Below are positions 41,342 to 48,944 of a stretch of DNA of 64,000 nucleotides, one piece after another (position 1 is the first letter of the stretch; each line of letters opens with the position of its first letter). This stretch comes from Actinocorallia sp039871655. GTDB lineage: Bacteria; Actinomycetota; Actinomycetes; Streptosporangiales; Streptosporangiaceae. The position numbers and the translations under genes are program-made. The DNA lies in assembly GCF_039871655.1 (NCBI RefSeq), contig NZ_JBDPLZ010000007.1, forward strand, positions 186,001 through 250,000. Reading direction: 5' to 3'. The notes under the pieces were generated by a model. That model was not told the DNA's origin and made no database searches. It saw only the letters and a list, made by a program, of their open reading frames with translations.

Positions 41342-42265
41342 ATGAGGAAACCCGAAGGTCAAGACACGGCGGGACACGCAGCACCTCCACTGAGCACGGT
41401 GGTCCGGGTCCGGTCACTGCTGCCCTCCCTCCCACCGGCGGAGCGGCGTGTGGCCCAGCGCGTGGTGGACGACCCCGAGGGGGTCGCGGCCTCCACCATC
41501 ACGGAGCTGGCCCAGGCGTGCGGGACCTCGGAGACGACCGTCATCCGGTTCTGCCGCGCTATCGGCTTCACCGGATACCCGGAACTTCGGTTGACGCTCG
41601 CCACCGAGGCCGGACGCGCCCAGTCCGCCTCCGGGGGCCGGGTGGTAGGCAGTGATATCGGGCCCGATGACACTCTTGAGGATGTCGTTGAGAAGGTCAC
41701 CTTCGCCGATGCCCGGGCGGTGGAGGAGACCGCGGCACAACTGGACCTGAAGACCCTGGCACGAGTGATCGACATGGTCGTGGCCGCCCGTCGCGTCGAC
41801 GTCTATGGAGTGGGCGCCAGTGCCTTCGTCGCGCTGGACTTTCAGCAGAAGCTGCACCGCATCGGGCACACCTCGTACGCGTGGTCCGACGCCCACATCA
41901 TGCTGACGAGTGCGGCGGTTCTCCAGCCCGGAGACGTGGCGGTCGGTATCTCCCACAGCGGAACCACCGTCGAAACGCTCGACGCGCTCGCCGTCGCCGC
42001 GGGAAGGGGAGCCACCACCGTCGCCCTCACCAACTTCCCCAAGTCGCCCATCGCGGACCTGGCCGACCTCGTCCTGACCACCGCCGCCCGCGAGACGACG
42101 TTCCGTTCCGGCGCGACCGCCAGCAGGCTCGCCCAGCTCACCGTGATCGACTGCGTCTTCGTCGGCGTCGCGCGCAAGACCTACGAGCCCACCAGGGAGG
42201 CCCTGGAGGCCACCTACACCGCAGTGCACGGCCGCAGTGTCCGGCCAGAGAGGAAGAGGCGATGA
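41342..42265 (+). CDS. RpiR/MurR family transcription regulator
   Basis: 307 residues. The N-terminal HTH_6 domain (LPPAERRVAQRVVDDPEGVAASTITELAQACGTSETTVIRFCRAIGFTGYPELR) is followed by a SIS sugar-phosphate domain (VDVYGVGASAFVALDFQQKL, VGISHSGTTVETLDALAVAAGRGATTVALTN). In E. coli MurR senses MurNAc-6-phosphate and represses murQP. Here it overlaps murQ by ATGA and is divergent from the sugar kinase, so it likely controls both. ATG 41342 has no visible ribosome site, so the transcript may be leaderless or the start may lie slightly later. Confidence 0.9.
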   Translation: MRKPEGQDTAGHAAPPLSTVVRVRSLLPSLPPAERRVAQRVVDDPEGVAASTITELAQACGTSETTVIRFCRAIGFTGYPELRLTLATEAGRAQSASGGRVVGSDIGPDDTLEDVVEKVTFADARAVEETAAQLDLKTLARVIDMVVAARRVDVYGVGASAFVALDFQQKLHRIGHTSYAWSDAHIMLTSAAVLQPGDVAVGISHSGTTVETLDALAVAAGRGATTVALTNFPKSPIADLADLVLTTAARETTFRSGATASRLAQLTVIDCVFVGVARKTYEPTREALEATYTAVHGRSVRPERKRR

Positions 42266-43194
42266 GCGGCGACCTGCCCATCGATCTGCCCACCGAGCAG
42301 CGCAACCCGCGCACGCTCGACGTCGACGCCCTGCCCACCATCGAGGTCCTGCGCCGCATCAACAAGGAGGACGAGCAGGTCCCCCTGGCGGTGGCCGAGG
42401 TACTGCCCCAGGTCGCCGAACTCGCCGACCTCGCCGTCGAGGCGCTGCGCCGGGGACGGCGCGTGCACTATTTCGGCGCCGGGACGTCCGGCCGGCTCGG
42501 CTTCATCGACGCGGCCGAGCTCCCGCCCACGTACGGAACGCCGCCGGAGTGGGTCGTCGCCCACCACGCGGGCGGCTCCGAGGCCCTGTCCGCCGCGGTG
42601 GAGGGGGTCGAGGACGACGTCTCGCTCGGCGCGCGCGACGCCGAGAGCGTCCGCGCGGGGGACCTCGTCATCGGCATCGCCGCCAGCGGCACCACGCCCT
42701 ACGTCGTGGGCGCGCTGCGCCACGCCGCGTCGGTGGGGGCCTCCACCGGGCTCATCTCGGCCAACCCGTCGTCGTGGTTCGGCCGCGAGGTGGACGTGCA
42801 CGTCGGGTTGGCCACCGGGCCCGAGGTGATCAGCGGCTCCACCCGGATGAAGGCGGGCACCGCCACCAAGATGGTGCTCAACGCCTTCTCCACGACCGTC
42901 ATGATCCGGCTCGGCCGGACCTACTCCAACCTCATGGTCAGCGTGAACGCGCTCAACTCCAAGCTGCGCCGCCGACTGGTCCGCATCCTCGTGGAGGCCA
43001 CCGGCCTCGACGCCCGCACCTGTGAACACGCCCTGGCCGAGGCCGGCGGCGACACCCGTGTCGCGCTCATCACCCTGCTCGCCGACGTGACCCCGGCCCG
43101 CGCCGCCGACGCCCTGGAAGAGGCCGGCGGCGCGGTGCGCGAGGCGCTCCTGCTGCTCGAAGGCGCTCAGGAGAGGTACGGCCTCAGCTCCTGA
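42262..43194 (+). CDS. murQ: N-acetylmuramic acid 6-phosphate etherase
   Basis: 310 residues. MurQ cleaves the lactyl ether of MurNAc-6-phosphate, giving GlcNAc-6-phosphate and D-lactate, the key step of MurNAc recycling. Conserved blocks: TEQRNPRTLDVDALPTIEVLRRINKED at the start, HYFGAGTSGRLGFIDAAELPPTYG, GIAASGTTPYVVGAL (SIS sugar-phosphate loop) and TGPEVISGSTRMKAGTATKMVLNAFSTTVMIRLG. Start ATG is coupled to the RpiR gene by a four-base overlap. Its 3' end overlaps the convergent acyl-CoA dehydrogenase gene by 28 bases. Confidence 0.95.
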   Translation: MSGDLPIDLPTEQRNPRTLDVDALPTIEVLRRINKEDEQVPLAVAEVLPQVAELADLAVEALRRGRRVHYFGAGTSGRLGFIDAAELPPTYGTPPEWVVAHHAGGSEALSAAVEGVEDDVSLGARDAESVRAGDLVIGIAASGTTPYVVGALRHAASVGASTGLISANPSSWFGREVDVHVGLATGPEVISGSTRMKAGTATKMVLNAFSTTVMIRLGRTYSNLMVSVNALNSKLRRRLVRILVEATGLDARTCEHALAEAGGDTRVALITLLADVTPARAADALEEAGGAVREALLLLEGAQERYGLSS

Positions 43195-44363
43195 CGGGCC
43201 ACCGTGCGGACGTGCACCTCGTCCGGACCGTCGAAGATCCGCATCGCCCTGACCCAGGTGTACATGGCGGCGAGCGGGGTGTCGTCGCTGACGCCCGCAC
43301 CGCCGTGGACCTGGATCGCCCTGTCCAGTACCTCGAACGCCACCCGCGGCACGATCACCTTGATCGCCGCGATCTCCGTCCGGGCCCCCTTGGCGCCGTG
43401 CCTGTCGATCAGCCACGCGGTCTTGAGGGTGAGCAGCCGGGCCTGCTCGATCGCCATGCGCGACTCGGCGATCTGCTGCTGCACCACACCCTGGGAGGCC
43501 AGGGGCTTGCCGAACGCCACGCGCTCGGCGGCCCGCCTGCACATCAGCTCCAGCGCCCGCTCGGCCATGCCGAGCGCCCGCATCGCGTGGTGGATGCGGC
43601 CGGGCCCCAGCCGGGCCTGGGAGATCATGAACCCGTCGCCCTCCTGGGCGATGAGGTTGGAGACCGGAACCCGGACGTTCTCGAACCGCAGTTCGCAGTG
43701 GCCGTGCTGGTCGTGGCGGCCGAACACCGGCAGGTCCCGCACGACGGTGAAGCCCGGCGTGTCCCGGGGCACCAGGACCTGGGACTGCTGGCGGTGGATC
43801 GGGGCGTCCGGGTCGGTCTTGCCCATGACGATGAAGATCTTGCAGCGCTCGTCGGCGGCACCGGTGATCCACCACTTGCGCCCGTTGATGACGTACTCGT
43901 CGCCCTCGCGGACGATGCTCGTGGTGATGTTGGTGGCGTCGGAGGAGGCGACGTCCGGCTCGGTCATCGCGAACGCCGAGCGGATCTCGCCGTTCAGCAG
44001 CGGCTCCAGCCAGGTCTTCTTCTGCTCCTCGGTGCCGAACATGTGCAGGACTTCCATGTTGCCGGTGTCCGGCGCCTGGCAGTTGAGCGCCTCGGGGGCG
44101 ATGTCGGGGCTGCGTCCGGTGAGCTCGGCGAGGGTGGCGTACTCCACGTTGCTCAGTCCGCCGATGTCCGGCAGGAAGAGGTTCCACAAGCCGCGCTTGC
44201 GGGCCTCGGCCTTGAGCTCCTCGACGATCGGCGGCAGCTGGTGCGGATCGTTGACGGCCCTCCACTCGTGGTAGGCCTTCTCGGCCGGATACACGTGGGA
44301 GTCCATGAACTCCTGCAGGTCGGCCAGGTATTCACGCGCCTTCGGGCTCAGTTCGAAGTCCAT
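43167..44363 (-). CDS. Acyl-CoA dehydrogenase, ACAD10/11-like
   Basis: 398 residues. FAD-dependent enzyme whose FAYDFMTEP-type blocks are present: AFAMTEPDVASSDATNI, INGRKWWITGAADERCKIF, FGRHDQHGHCELRFENVRVPVSNLI, GPGRIHHAMRALGMAERALELM, and IQVHGGAGVSDDTPLAAMY near the end. The close fit to the GPGRIHH and WWITGA signatures and the nearby HAD and APH genes point to the ACAD10/11 group, which in animals works on 4-hydroxyacyl-CoA via a phosphorylated intermediate. It starts 62 bases from the divergent HAD gene. Confidence 0.88.
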   Translation of the reverse strand: MDFELSPKAREYLADLQEFMDSHVYPAEKAYHEWRAVNDPHQLPPIVEELKAEARKRGLWNLFLPDIGGLSNVEYATLAELTGRSPDIAPEALNCQAPDTGNMEVLHMFGTEEQKKTWLEPLLNGEIRSAFAMTEPDVASSDATNITTSIVREGDEYVINGRKWWITGAADERCKIFIVMGKTDPDAPIHRQQSQVLVPRDTPGFTVVRDLPVFGRHDQHGHCELRFENVRVPVSNLIAQEGDGFMISQARLGPGRIHHAMRALGMAERALELMCRRAAERVAFGKPLASQGVVQQQIAESRMAIEQARLLTLKTAWLIDRHGAKGARTEIAAIKVIVPRVAFEVLDRAIQVHGGAGVSDDTPLAAMYTWVRAMRIFDGPDEVHVRTVARQELRPYLS

Positions 44364-44425
44364 GTGCCACAGTGTCGCAGACCCCGTCAGAGGTCACTTA
44401 CAAGGGTTGCCCGTACGATGCGGGC

Positions 44426-45067
44426 ATGACCCTCCGCGGCGTGATCACCGACTGGGGCGGTGTGCTGACCGAACCCCTCGCCGAGGCCACGCGCAAGTGG
44501 CTGACCCTGGAGCGCATCGACGCCTCCACCTACCGGGAGACCATGCGCTCCTGGTTCACCGCCGCCTACACGGGCGGCTCCGCCGAGAACCTCATCCACC
44601 GGCTCGAGGACGGCTCGCTGGAGCCCGCCGAGTTCGAACGGCTCCTCGCCGCCGAGCTCAGGCTCGTCGACGGCGGGCCCGTCTCCCCCGACGGCCTCCT
44701 GGACCGCATGTTCGCCGAGTTCGCACCCGTCGACTCGATGTACGACGTCATCCACAGGTGCCGCACGGGCGGTTTCCGCACGGCGCTGCTGTCCAACTCC
44801 TGGGGCAACACCTACCCGCGCGAGCGCTGGACCGACCTGTTCGACGCCATCGTCATCTCCGGCGAGGTCCGCATGCGCAAGCCGTCGCCCGAGATCTTCC
44901 ACCACGCCCTGGAGGTCCTCGGCCTGGAGGCCTCCCAGTGCGTGTTCATCGACGACATCGAGGCCAACATCGAGGCCGCCGAGAGCGTCGGCATGGTCGG
45001 CCTGCACCACACCGAGCCCGAGAAGACCCGCGTCGCCCTCTCCGGCCTCCTGGAAGTGGAGCTGTGA
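44426..45067 (+). CDS. HAD family hydrolase, ACAD10 N-domain-like
   Basis: 213 residues from ATG 44426; an alternative GTG at 44372 would add 18 residues. HAD-IA fold: ITDWGGVLTEPLAEATRKW (nucleophile Asp present; the usual second Asp is Gly, as in many actinobacterial DWGGVL proteins), LLSNSWGNTYPRERW (motif II), KPSPEIFHHALEVLGL (motif III Lys) and VFIDDIEANIEAAESVGMVGL (motif IV). The same layout begins human ACAD10. Placed divergently from one acyl-CoA dehydrogenase and 1.5 kb from another plus an APH kinase. A phosphatase role on a small phosphate ester is likely. Confidence 0.87.
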   Translation: MTLRGVITDWGGVLTEPLAEATRKWLTLERIDASTYRETMRSWFTAAYTGGSAENLIHRLEDGSLEPAEFERLLAAELRLVDGGPVSPDGLLDRMFAEFAPVDSMYDVIHRCRTGGFRTALLSNSWGNTYPRERWTDLFDAIVISGEVRMRKPSPEIFHHALEVLGLEASQCVFIDDIEANIEAAESVGMVGLHHTEPEKTRVALSGLLEVEL

Positions 45068-45071
45068 CCCT

Positions 45072-45096
45072 CTCCCCGCCGGTCACCGGCGGGGAG
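45072..45096 (+). terminator. Terminator after the HAD gene
   Basis: An 11-bp perfect stem (45072-45082 with 45086-45096) with a TCA loop, four bases past the stop. Confidence 0.7.
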
Positions 45097-45118
45097 GCCT
45101 CCGTGTCACACTGAGTGG

Positions 45119-45619
45119 ATGCGCGTCTACCTGCCCTCCACCCTGCCGCTTCTGGCCCAGGCCCTGGCCGACGGCGAGCTGCACGTCCACCACGCCTACG
45201 CGGTCACCCCGGCCCTGCGCGAGTGGTACGCCGACGGCGACACCGAGGAGCTGGAGTACGCCGCCATGCTGTCCGCGGCCCGCGCCAGCCTCCGCGTCCT
45301 GGCGGGCTCCCCCGAGACGCCGCCCCGGCGCGTCGTCCTGGCCGCCGAGGTCCCCGACGGCTCCGTCGCCTACGAGGGCGGCTACGAGAACCTGGGCGAG
45401 ACCGACCGCGCCGAGGTCCGCCTCCGCGACCCCCTGCCTCTGAAGAAGGTCGTCTCCGCCCACGTCGACGACCCCGAGGCCGCCCCCGACATCCTCGCCG
45501 CCGCCAAGGCCCTGGGCGCCGCCGACCAGGGCGACCCCGACGCCCAGTTCACCGTCGACGGCGCCGAGGGCCACGAGCTCATGTGGTACGCCACCCAGGA
45601 ACTCCCCGACCTCGTCTGA
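45119..45619 (+). CDS. Hypothetical protein, DUF6912-like
   Basis: 166 residues, cytosolic, acidic. Begins MRVYLPSTLPLLAQALADGEL and has AYAVTPALREWYADGDTEELEYAAMLSAARASLRVLA, RRVVLAAEVPDG, ALGAADQGDPDAQFTVDGAEGHELMWYATQELP. This matches a small conserved actinobacterial family I recall as DUF6912; no function is known. The name is from memory of its pattern, not a search. It is separated from the HAD gene by a terminator and from tetR by 104 bases. Confidence 0.75.
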   Translation: MRVYLPSTLPLLAQALADGELHVHHAYAVTPALREWYADGDTEELEYAAMLSAARASLRVLAGSPETPPRRVVLAAEVPDGSVAYEGGYENLGETDRAEVRLRDPLPLKKVVSAHVDDPEAAPDILAAAKALGAADQGDPDAQFTVDGAEGHELMWYATQELPDLV

Positions 45620-45686
45620 CCACCGCCGCTCCGGCGGGCGGGCACGCCACCGGGGAGCCCTGCGAGAAGGTCGATGGGCGGAACCG

Positions 45687-45719
45687 AGAAGGGCGTTCTT
45701 CCGGATTGGAATACGATTC
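45687..45719. promoter_or_regulatory. Candidate TetR operator before tetR
   Basis: AGAAGGGCGTTC at 45687-45698, followed 21 bases later by the looser palindrome GAATACGATTC (45709-45719). The block ends four bases before the ATG of the TetR gene, which suits autorepression. Same primary sequence at 46487 and 17108. Confidence 0.6.
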
Positions 45720-45723
45720 GGAC

Positions 45724-46380
45724 ATGTCTTCACAGAACGGTGCCGACGGCAGGGGCGAGGGGACGCTCGCCGAGAGGGCGGTCCGCAGGCGGCTGGCCTC
45801 CGTGGAGGAGTCGGCGCAGGCGGATGTGCAGGCGCTCATGGATGCCGGGCTGGCGCTGATGGTCGCCGGGGGCGGAGAGCGAAGGCCCCGGGTCGCGGAC
45901 ATCGTGGCTGCCGCGGGGCTGTCCAACGACTCGTTCTACCGGTATTTCGCGGGGAAGGACGCGCTCGTCGAGGCGATCGTCGAGCAGGGGGCGCGGGCGG
46001 TCGTCAGTTATGTCAGGCATCGGATGTCGACCGCCGAGGGGGCGGGCGAGCGACTCCGGGCCGGGGTGACGGCGGTCATGAAGCAGGCCTCCGACGAGGG
46101 GCTCGCGACCCAGACCCGGGCGGTCCTGGGCAACGCCACCAGCATGTCGGCGGGGAGCAGGCACATGTCCGTGGCGCTCGTCGAGTCCCTCGCCGGCCTG
46201 TTCACGGGGCCCGTCACGGAGCTGGGGGCCGATGATCCGGCGCGGACGGCCAGGGCCGTGGCGGGAGCCGCGCTCGCCGGCATGCAGTACCACCTGTTCA
46301 AGGGCGAGACGCCCGACGAGGCCGACCTCGGGCATCTCGTCTCCTTCCTGCTCGCGGGCATGGTTCCCGCTTCCCGCTGA
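45724..46380 (+). CDS. TetR family transcription regulator
   Basis: 218 residues. The HTH is in residues 40-85 (ADVQALMDAGLALM; RVADIVAAAGLSNDSFYRYFAGKDALVEAIVEQG), followed by a helical ligand-binding domain (GLATQTRAVLGNATSMSAGSRHMSVALVESLAGLF). Regulators of this type near acyl-CoA dehydrogenases often respond to acyl-CoA esters. It precedes the dehydrogenase/kinase pair in the same direction and shares a repeated palindrome with that promoter. A strong terminator follows, so it is its own unit. Confidence 0.9.
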   Translation: MSSQNGADGRGEGTLAERAVRRRLASVEESAQADVQALMDAGLALMVAGGGERRPRVADIVAAAGLSNDSFYRYFAGKDALVEAIVEQGARAVVSYVRHRMSTAEGAGERLRAGVTAVMKQASDEGLATQTRAVLGNATSMSAGSRHMSVALVESLAGLFTGPVTELGADDPARTARAVAGAALAGMQYHLFKGETPDEADLGHLVSFLLAGMVPASR

Positions 46381-46412
46381 CCGGCTTCGTCCGCTCACGC
46401 CTTCGCTTTTCT

Positions 46413-46441
46413 CAGCCCGGCCCGGGATTCCGGCCGGGCTG
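46413..46441 (+). terminator. Terminator after tetR
   Basis: A perfect 10-bp stem (46413-46422 with 46432-46441) around a nine-base loop, 32 bases after the stop codon. Confidence 0.7.
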
Positions 46442-46486
46442 TCGCATTCCGGGCCGACCTCGGGCAGAGCAGGCTTCCTAGATTTG

Positions 46487-46520
46487 AGAATGGCGTTCTG
46501 CTAAGTTTCGAACATCATTC
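46487..46520 (+). promoter_or_regulatory. Candidate TetR operator before the second acyl-CoA dehydrogenase
   Basis: AGAATGGCGTTC (46487-46498), one base different from the site before tetR, and a looser palindrome GAACATCATTC (46510-46520) 22 bases on. They lie 19-52 bases before the ATG and just upstream of the GGGAGGAGG ribosome site (46526-46533). Confidence 0.6.
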
Positions 46521-46538
46521 TTGACGGGAGGAGGCCGC

Positions 46539-47861
46539 ATGTGGGACTTCAGTACCGAACCCGACTTCCAGGCCAGGCTGGACTGGGCCGACCGGTTCGT
46601 GCGGGAGGAGATCGAGCCGATCGACCTGCTGTTCCCCGGGACCACCGAGCCCTATGACCGGGAGAGCCGGGTCTTCCGGGAGATCATCCGCCCGCTCCAG
46701 GCCCGGGTGAAGGAGCAGGGGCTGTGGGCCGCGCACCTGTCCCCGGAGCTCGGCGGCATGGGGATGGGCCAGGTCGGACTCGCCCTGCTCAACGAGATCC
46801 TGGGCCGGTGCATGTGGGCGCCCATGGTGTTCGGCACCCAGGCGCCGGACTCGGGCAACGCCGAGATCCTGGCGCACTACGGAACCGAGGAGCAGCGCCG
46901 CCGGTTCCTGGAACCGCTGCTGGACGGCCGCATCGTCTCCACGTACGCGATGACCGAGCCGACCGGCGGCGCCGACCCCGGCGGCTTCACCTGCCGGGCG
47001 GTCCGCGACGGGGACGAGTGGGTGATCGACGGCGAGAAGTGGTTCGCGTCCAACTACCCCTACGCGGCCTTCGTCATCGCCATGGTCGTCACCGACCCCG
47101 ACGTCCCGGTGCACAGGGGCTCGTCGATGTTCCTCATCCCCCGCGGCACCCCGGGCATGGAGCAGGTGCGCGGCACCGGCCTGGCCGGCGAGCCCCTCGG
47201 CGAGGGCGGGCACGGCTACCTGCGGTTCACCGGCTGCCGCGTCCCCGCGGAGAACCTGCTCGGCGAGCCCGGTACGGGCTTCGCCATCGCCCAGACCCGC
47301 CTCGGCGGGGGGCGTCTGCACCACGCGATGCGCGCGGTCGGCCAGTGCAGGCGCGCCCTGGAGATGATGAGCGAGCGCATCGTCAGCCGCCGGACCCGCG
47401 GCGGGCCCCTGTCCGACCAGCAGGCGGTCCGGCAGCAGCTCGCCGACTCCTGGATCCAGCTGGAGCAGTTCCGGCTGCAGGTGCTGCACGCGGCCTGGCA
47501 GGTCGACCGGGCCGCCGCCACCGGCGAGCGCGAGCACGCCCGGGCCGCACGCCTGCACATCTCTGCGGTCAAGGCGGCCACGCCCGAAACCCTCGTCGAC
47601 ATCGTCTACCGGACCGTCCACATCCACGGCGCCCTCGGCGTCTCCAACGAGCTGCCGCTGATGCGCCTGTGGCAGAGCGGCCCGACGCTCGGCATCGCCG
47701 ACGGCCCCACCGAGGCCCACAAGGACGTCGTCGCGCGGCTGCTGCTCCAGCACGCCGAACCCGCCGAGGACAGGCTCTTCGGCTCGTACCACATCCCCAC
47801 CCGGCTGGAGGCCGCCCGCCTCAAGTACGCCGACCGGCTGAAGAAGATGGAGGAAGTGTGA
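46539..47861 (+). CDS. Acyl-CoA dehydrogenase, ACAD11-like
   Basis: 440 residues from ATG 46539 (GGGAGGAGG five bases upstream). Blocks: STYAMTEPTGGADPGGFTCRAV, VIDGEKWFASNYPYAAFVIAMVV, HGYLRFTGCRVPAENLLGEPGTGFAIAQTRLGGGRLHHAMRAVGQCRRALEMM, VHIHGALGVSNELPLMRLW, and a C-terminal IADGPTEAHKDVVARLLL. Closely related in layout to the dehydrogenase at 43-44 kb (GGRLHHAMRAVGQ vs GPGRIHHAMRALGM), so the cluster has two members of the group. The gene overlaps the APH kinase gene by one base (TGATG) and is preceded by the TetR-like operator. Confidence 0.9.
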   Translation: MWDFSTEPDFQARLDWADRFVREEIEPIDLLFPGTTEPYDRESRVFREIIRPLQARVKEQGLWAAHLSPELGGMGMGQVGLALLNEILGRCMWAPMVFGTQAPDSGNAEILAHYGTEEQRRRFLEPLLDGRIVSTYAMTEPTGGADPGGFTCRAVRDGDEWVIDGEKWFASNYPYAAFVIAMVVTDPDVPVHRGSSMFLIPRGTPGMEQVRGTGLAGEPLGEGGHGYLRFTGCRVPAENLLGEPGTGFAIAQTRLGGGRLHHAMRAVGQCRRALEMMSERIVSRRTRGGPLSDQQAVRQQLADSWIQLEQFRLQVLHAAWQVDRAAATGEREHARAARLHISAVKAATPETLVDIVYRTVHIHGALGVSNELPLMRLWQSGPTLGIADGPTEAHKDVVARLLLQHAEPAEDRLFGSYHIPTRLEAARLKYADRLKKMEEV

Positions 47862-48907
47862 TGGGCTCCGCCGAACAAGCCGTCGACCTCGACCGCCTCA
47901 ACCGGTGGCCCGGGCTCTCCGGCCTGCCCGGCGACGGCCCGGTCGGGTCCCTCACCCGGCTGACGGGAGGCGCGCAGAACCTGCTCTTCGTGATGCGCCG
48001 GGCGGACGGCACCGAACTGGTGCTGCGCCGTCCCGGACGGTACTCCGGCGACGGCTCGGCCACCTCCCTCCCCCGGGAGAGCCGCGTCCTGACCGCGCTG
48101 GCCGGCACGGACGTCCCCCACCCCCGCCTGTACGCCACCTGCATGGACGACTCCGTCATCGGAGCGCCGTTCTCCGTCATGGAGAAGATCGACGGCTTCC
48201 TGCCGAGGGGACCGCTGCCCGGCGGCTACGCCACCGATCCCGGCTGGCGCCGCGCGGTGGCGTTCGACCTGATCGCCTCGGCCGCCCGGCTGGCGGCGGT
48301 GGACCCCGACGAGGTCGGACTCACCGGCCTCAGCCGGACCGAAGACTGGGTGGGGCGCCAGACCCCCCGGTACCTGAAGCTGCTCGAGGGCTACCGCGAG
48401 AACGCCGAGTACCGCCGGAACGAGTCCCCAGCCGTCGTCCGGGTCGGAGAGTGGTTGCGGGCGAACCCGCCGTCCACCGCGCGCATCGGCATCGTCCACG
48501 GGGACTTCCAGTTCGCGAACGTGATGTTCGCCCACGACGCCCCGAGGATCGCCGGGATCGTGGACTGGGAGATGGCGGCCCTGGGAGACCCGCTCCTGGA
48601 CCTCGCCTGGATCCTCACCGCCTGGCGCGAAGAGGGCGACCCTCCGGGCAGCGACCCGTACATGCGGCCCTGGGACGGCATGCCCGGACGGGCCGAGCTC
48701 GTCGCCCGCTACGCCGAGCTGACCGGCAGGGACGTCTCGCGCTTCCGGTGGTTCCAGGTCCTGGCGTGCTTCCGCCTGGCCGCGCTGCTGGAGGGCAACT
48801 ACGTCCGGGCCCTCGACGGGAAGATGGACCGCCGGATGGGTGAGGGCCTGCACGCCTACGCGGGCTGGCTCTGGGCCAAGGCGGACCAGGAGATCGGGAA
48901 GGGCTGA
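47861..48907 (+). CDS. APH family phosphotransferase (ACAD11 kinase domain-like)
   Basis: 348 residues with a choline/aminoglycoside kinase fold: TRLTGGAQNLLFVMRRADGTELVLRRP (nucleotide loop and Lys), IGIVHGDFQFANVMF (catalytic loop with Asp and Asn) and GIVDWEMAALGDPLLDLAWIL (metal Asp). This is the form fused to acyl-CoA dehydrogenase in animal ACAD10/11 and, in Pseudomonas, the kinase of levulinate breakdown, where it phosphorylates a 4-hydroxyacyl-CoA. Starts at the stop of the dehydrogenase, so translation is coupled. GGAGGA six bases upstream. Confidence 0.9.
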   Translation: MGSAEQAVDLDRLNRWPGLSGLPGDGPVGSLTRLTGGAQNLLFVMRRADGTELVLRRPGRYSGDGSATSLPRESRVLTALAGTDVPHPRLYATCMDDSVIGAPFSVMEKIDGFLPRGPLPGGYATDPGWRRAVAFDLIASAARLAAVDPDEVGLTGLSRTEDWVGRQTPRYLKLLEGYRENAEYRRNESPAVVRVGEWLRANPPSTARIGIVHGDFQFANVMFAHDAPRIAGIVDWEMAALGDPLLDLAWILTAWREEGDPPGSDPYMRPWDGMPGRAELVARYAELTGRDVSRFRWFQVLACFRLAALLEGNYVRALDGKMDRRMGEGLHAYAGWLWAKADQEIGKG

Positions 48908-48944
48908 TCCGCGCCGGCGCGGGGCGTCCGCCCGCCGGAGCGGG

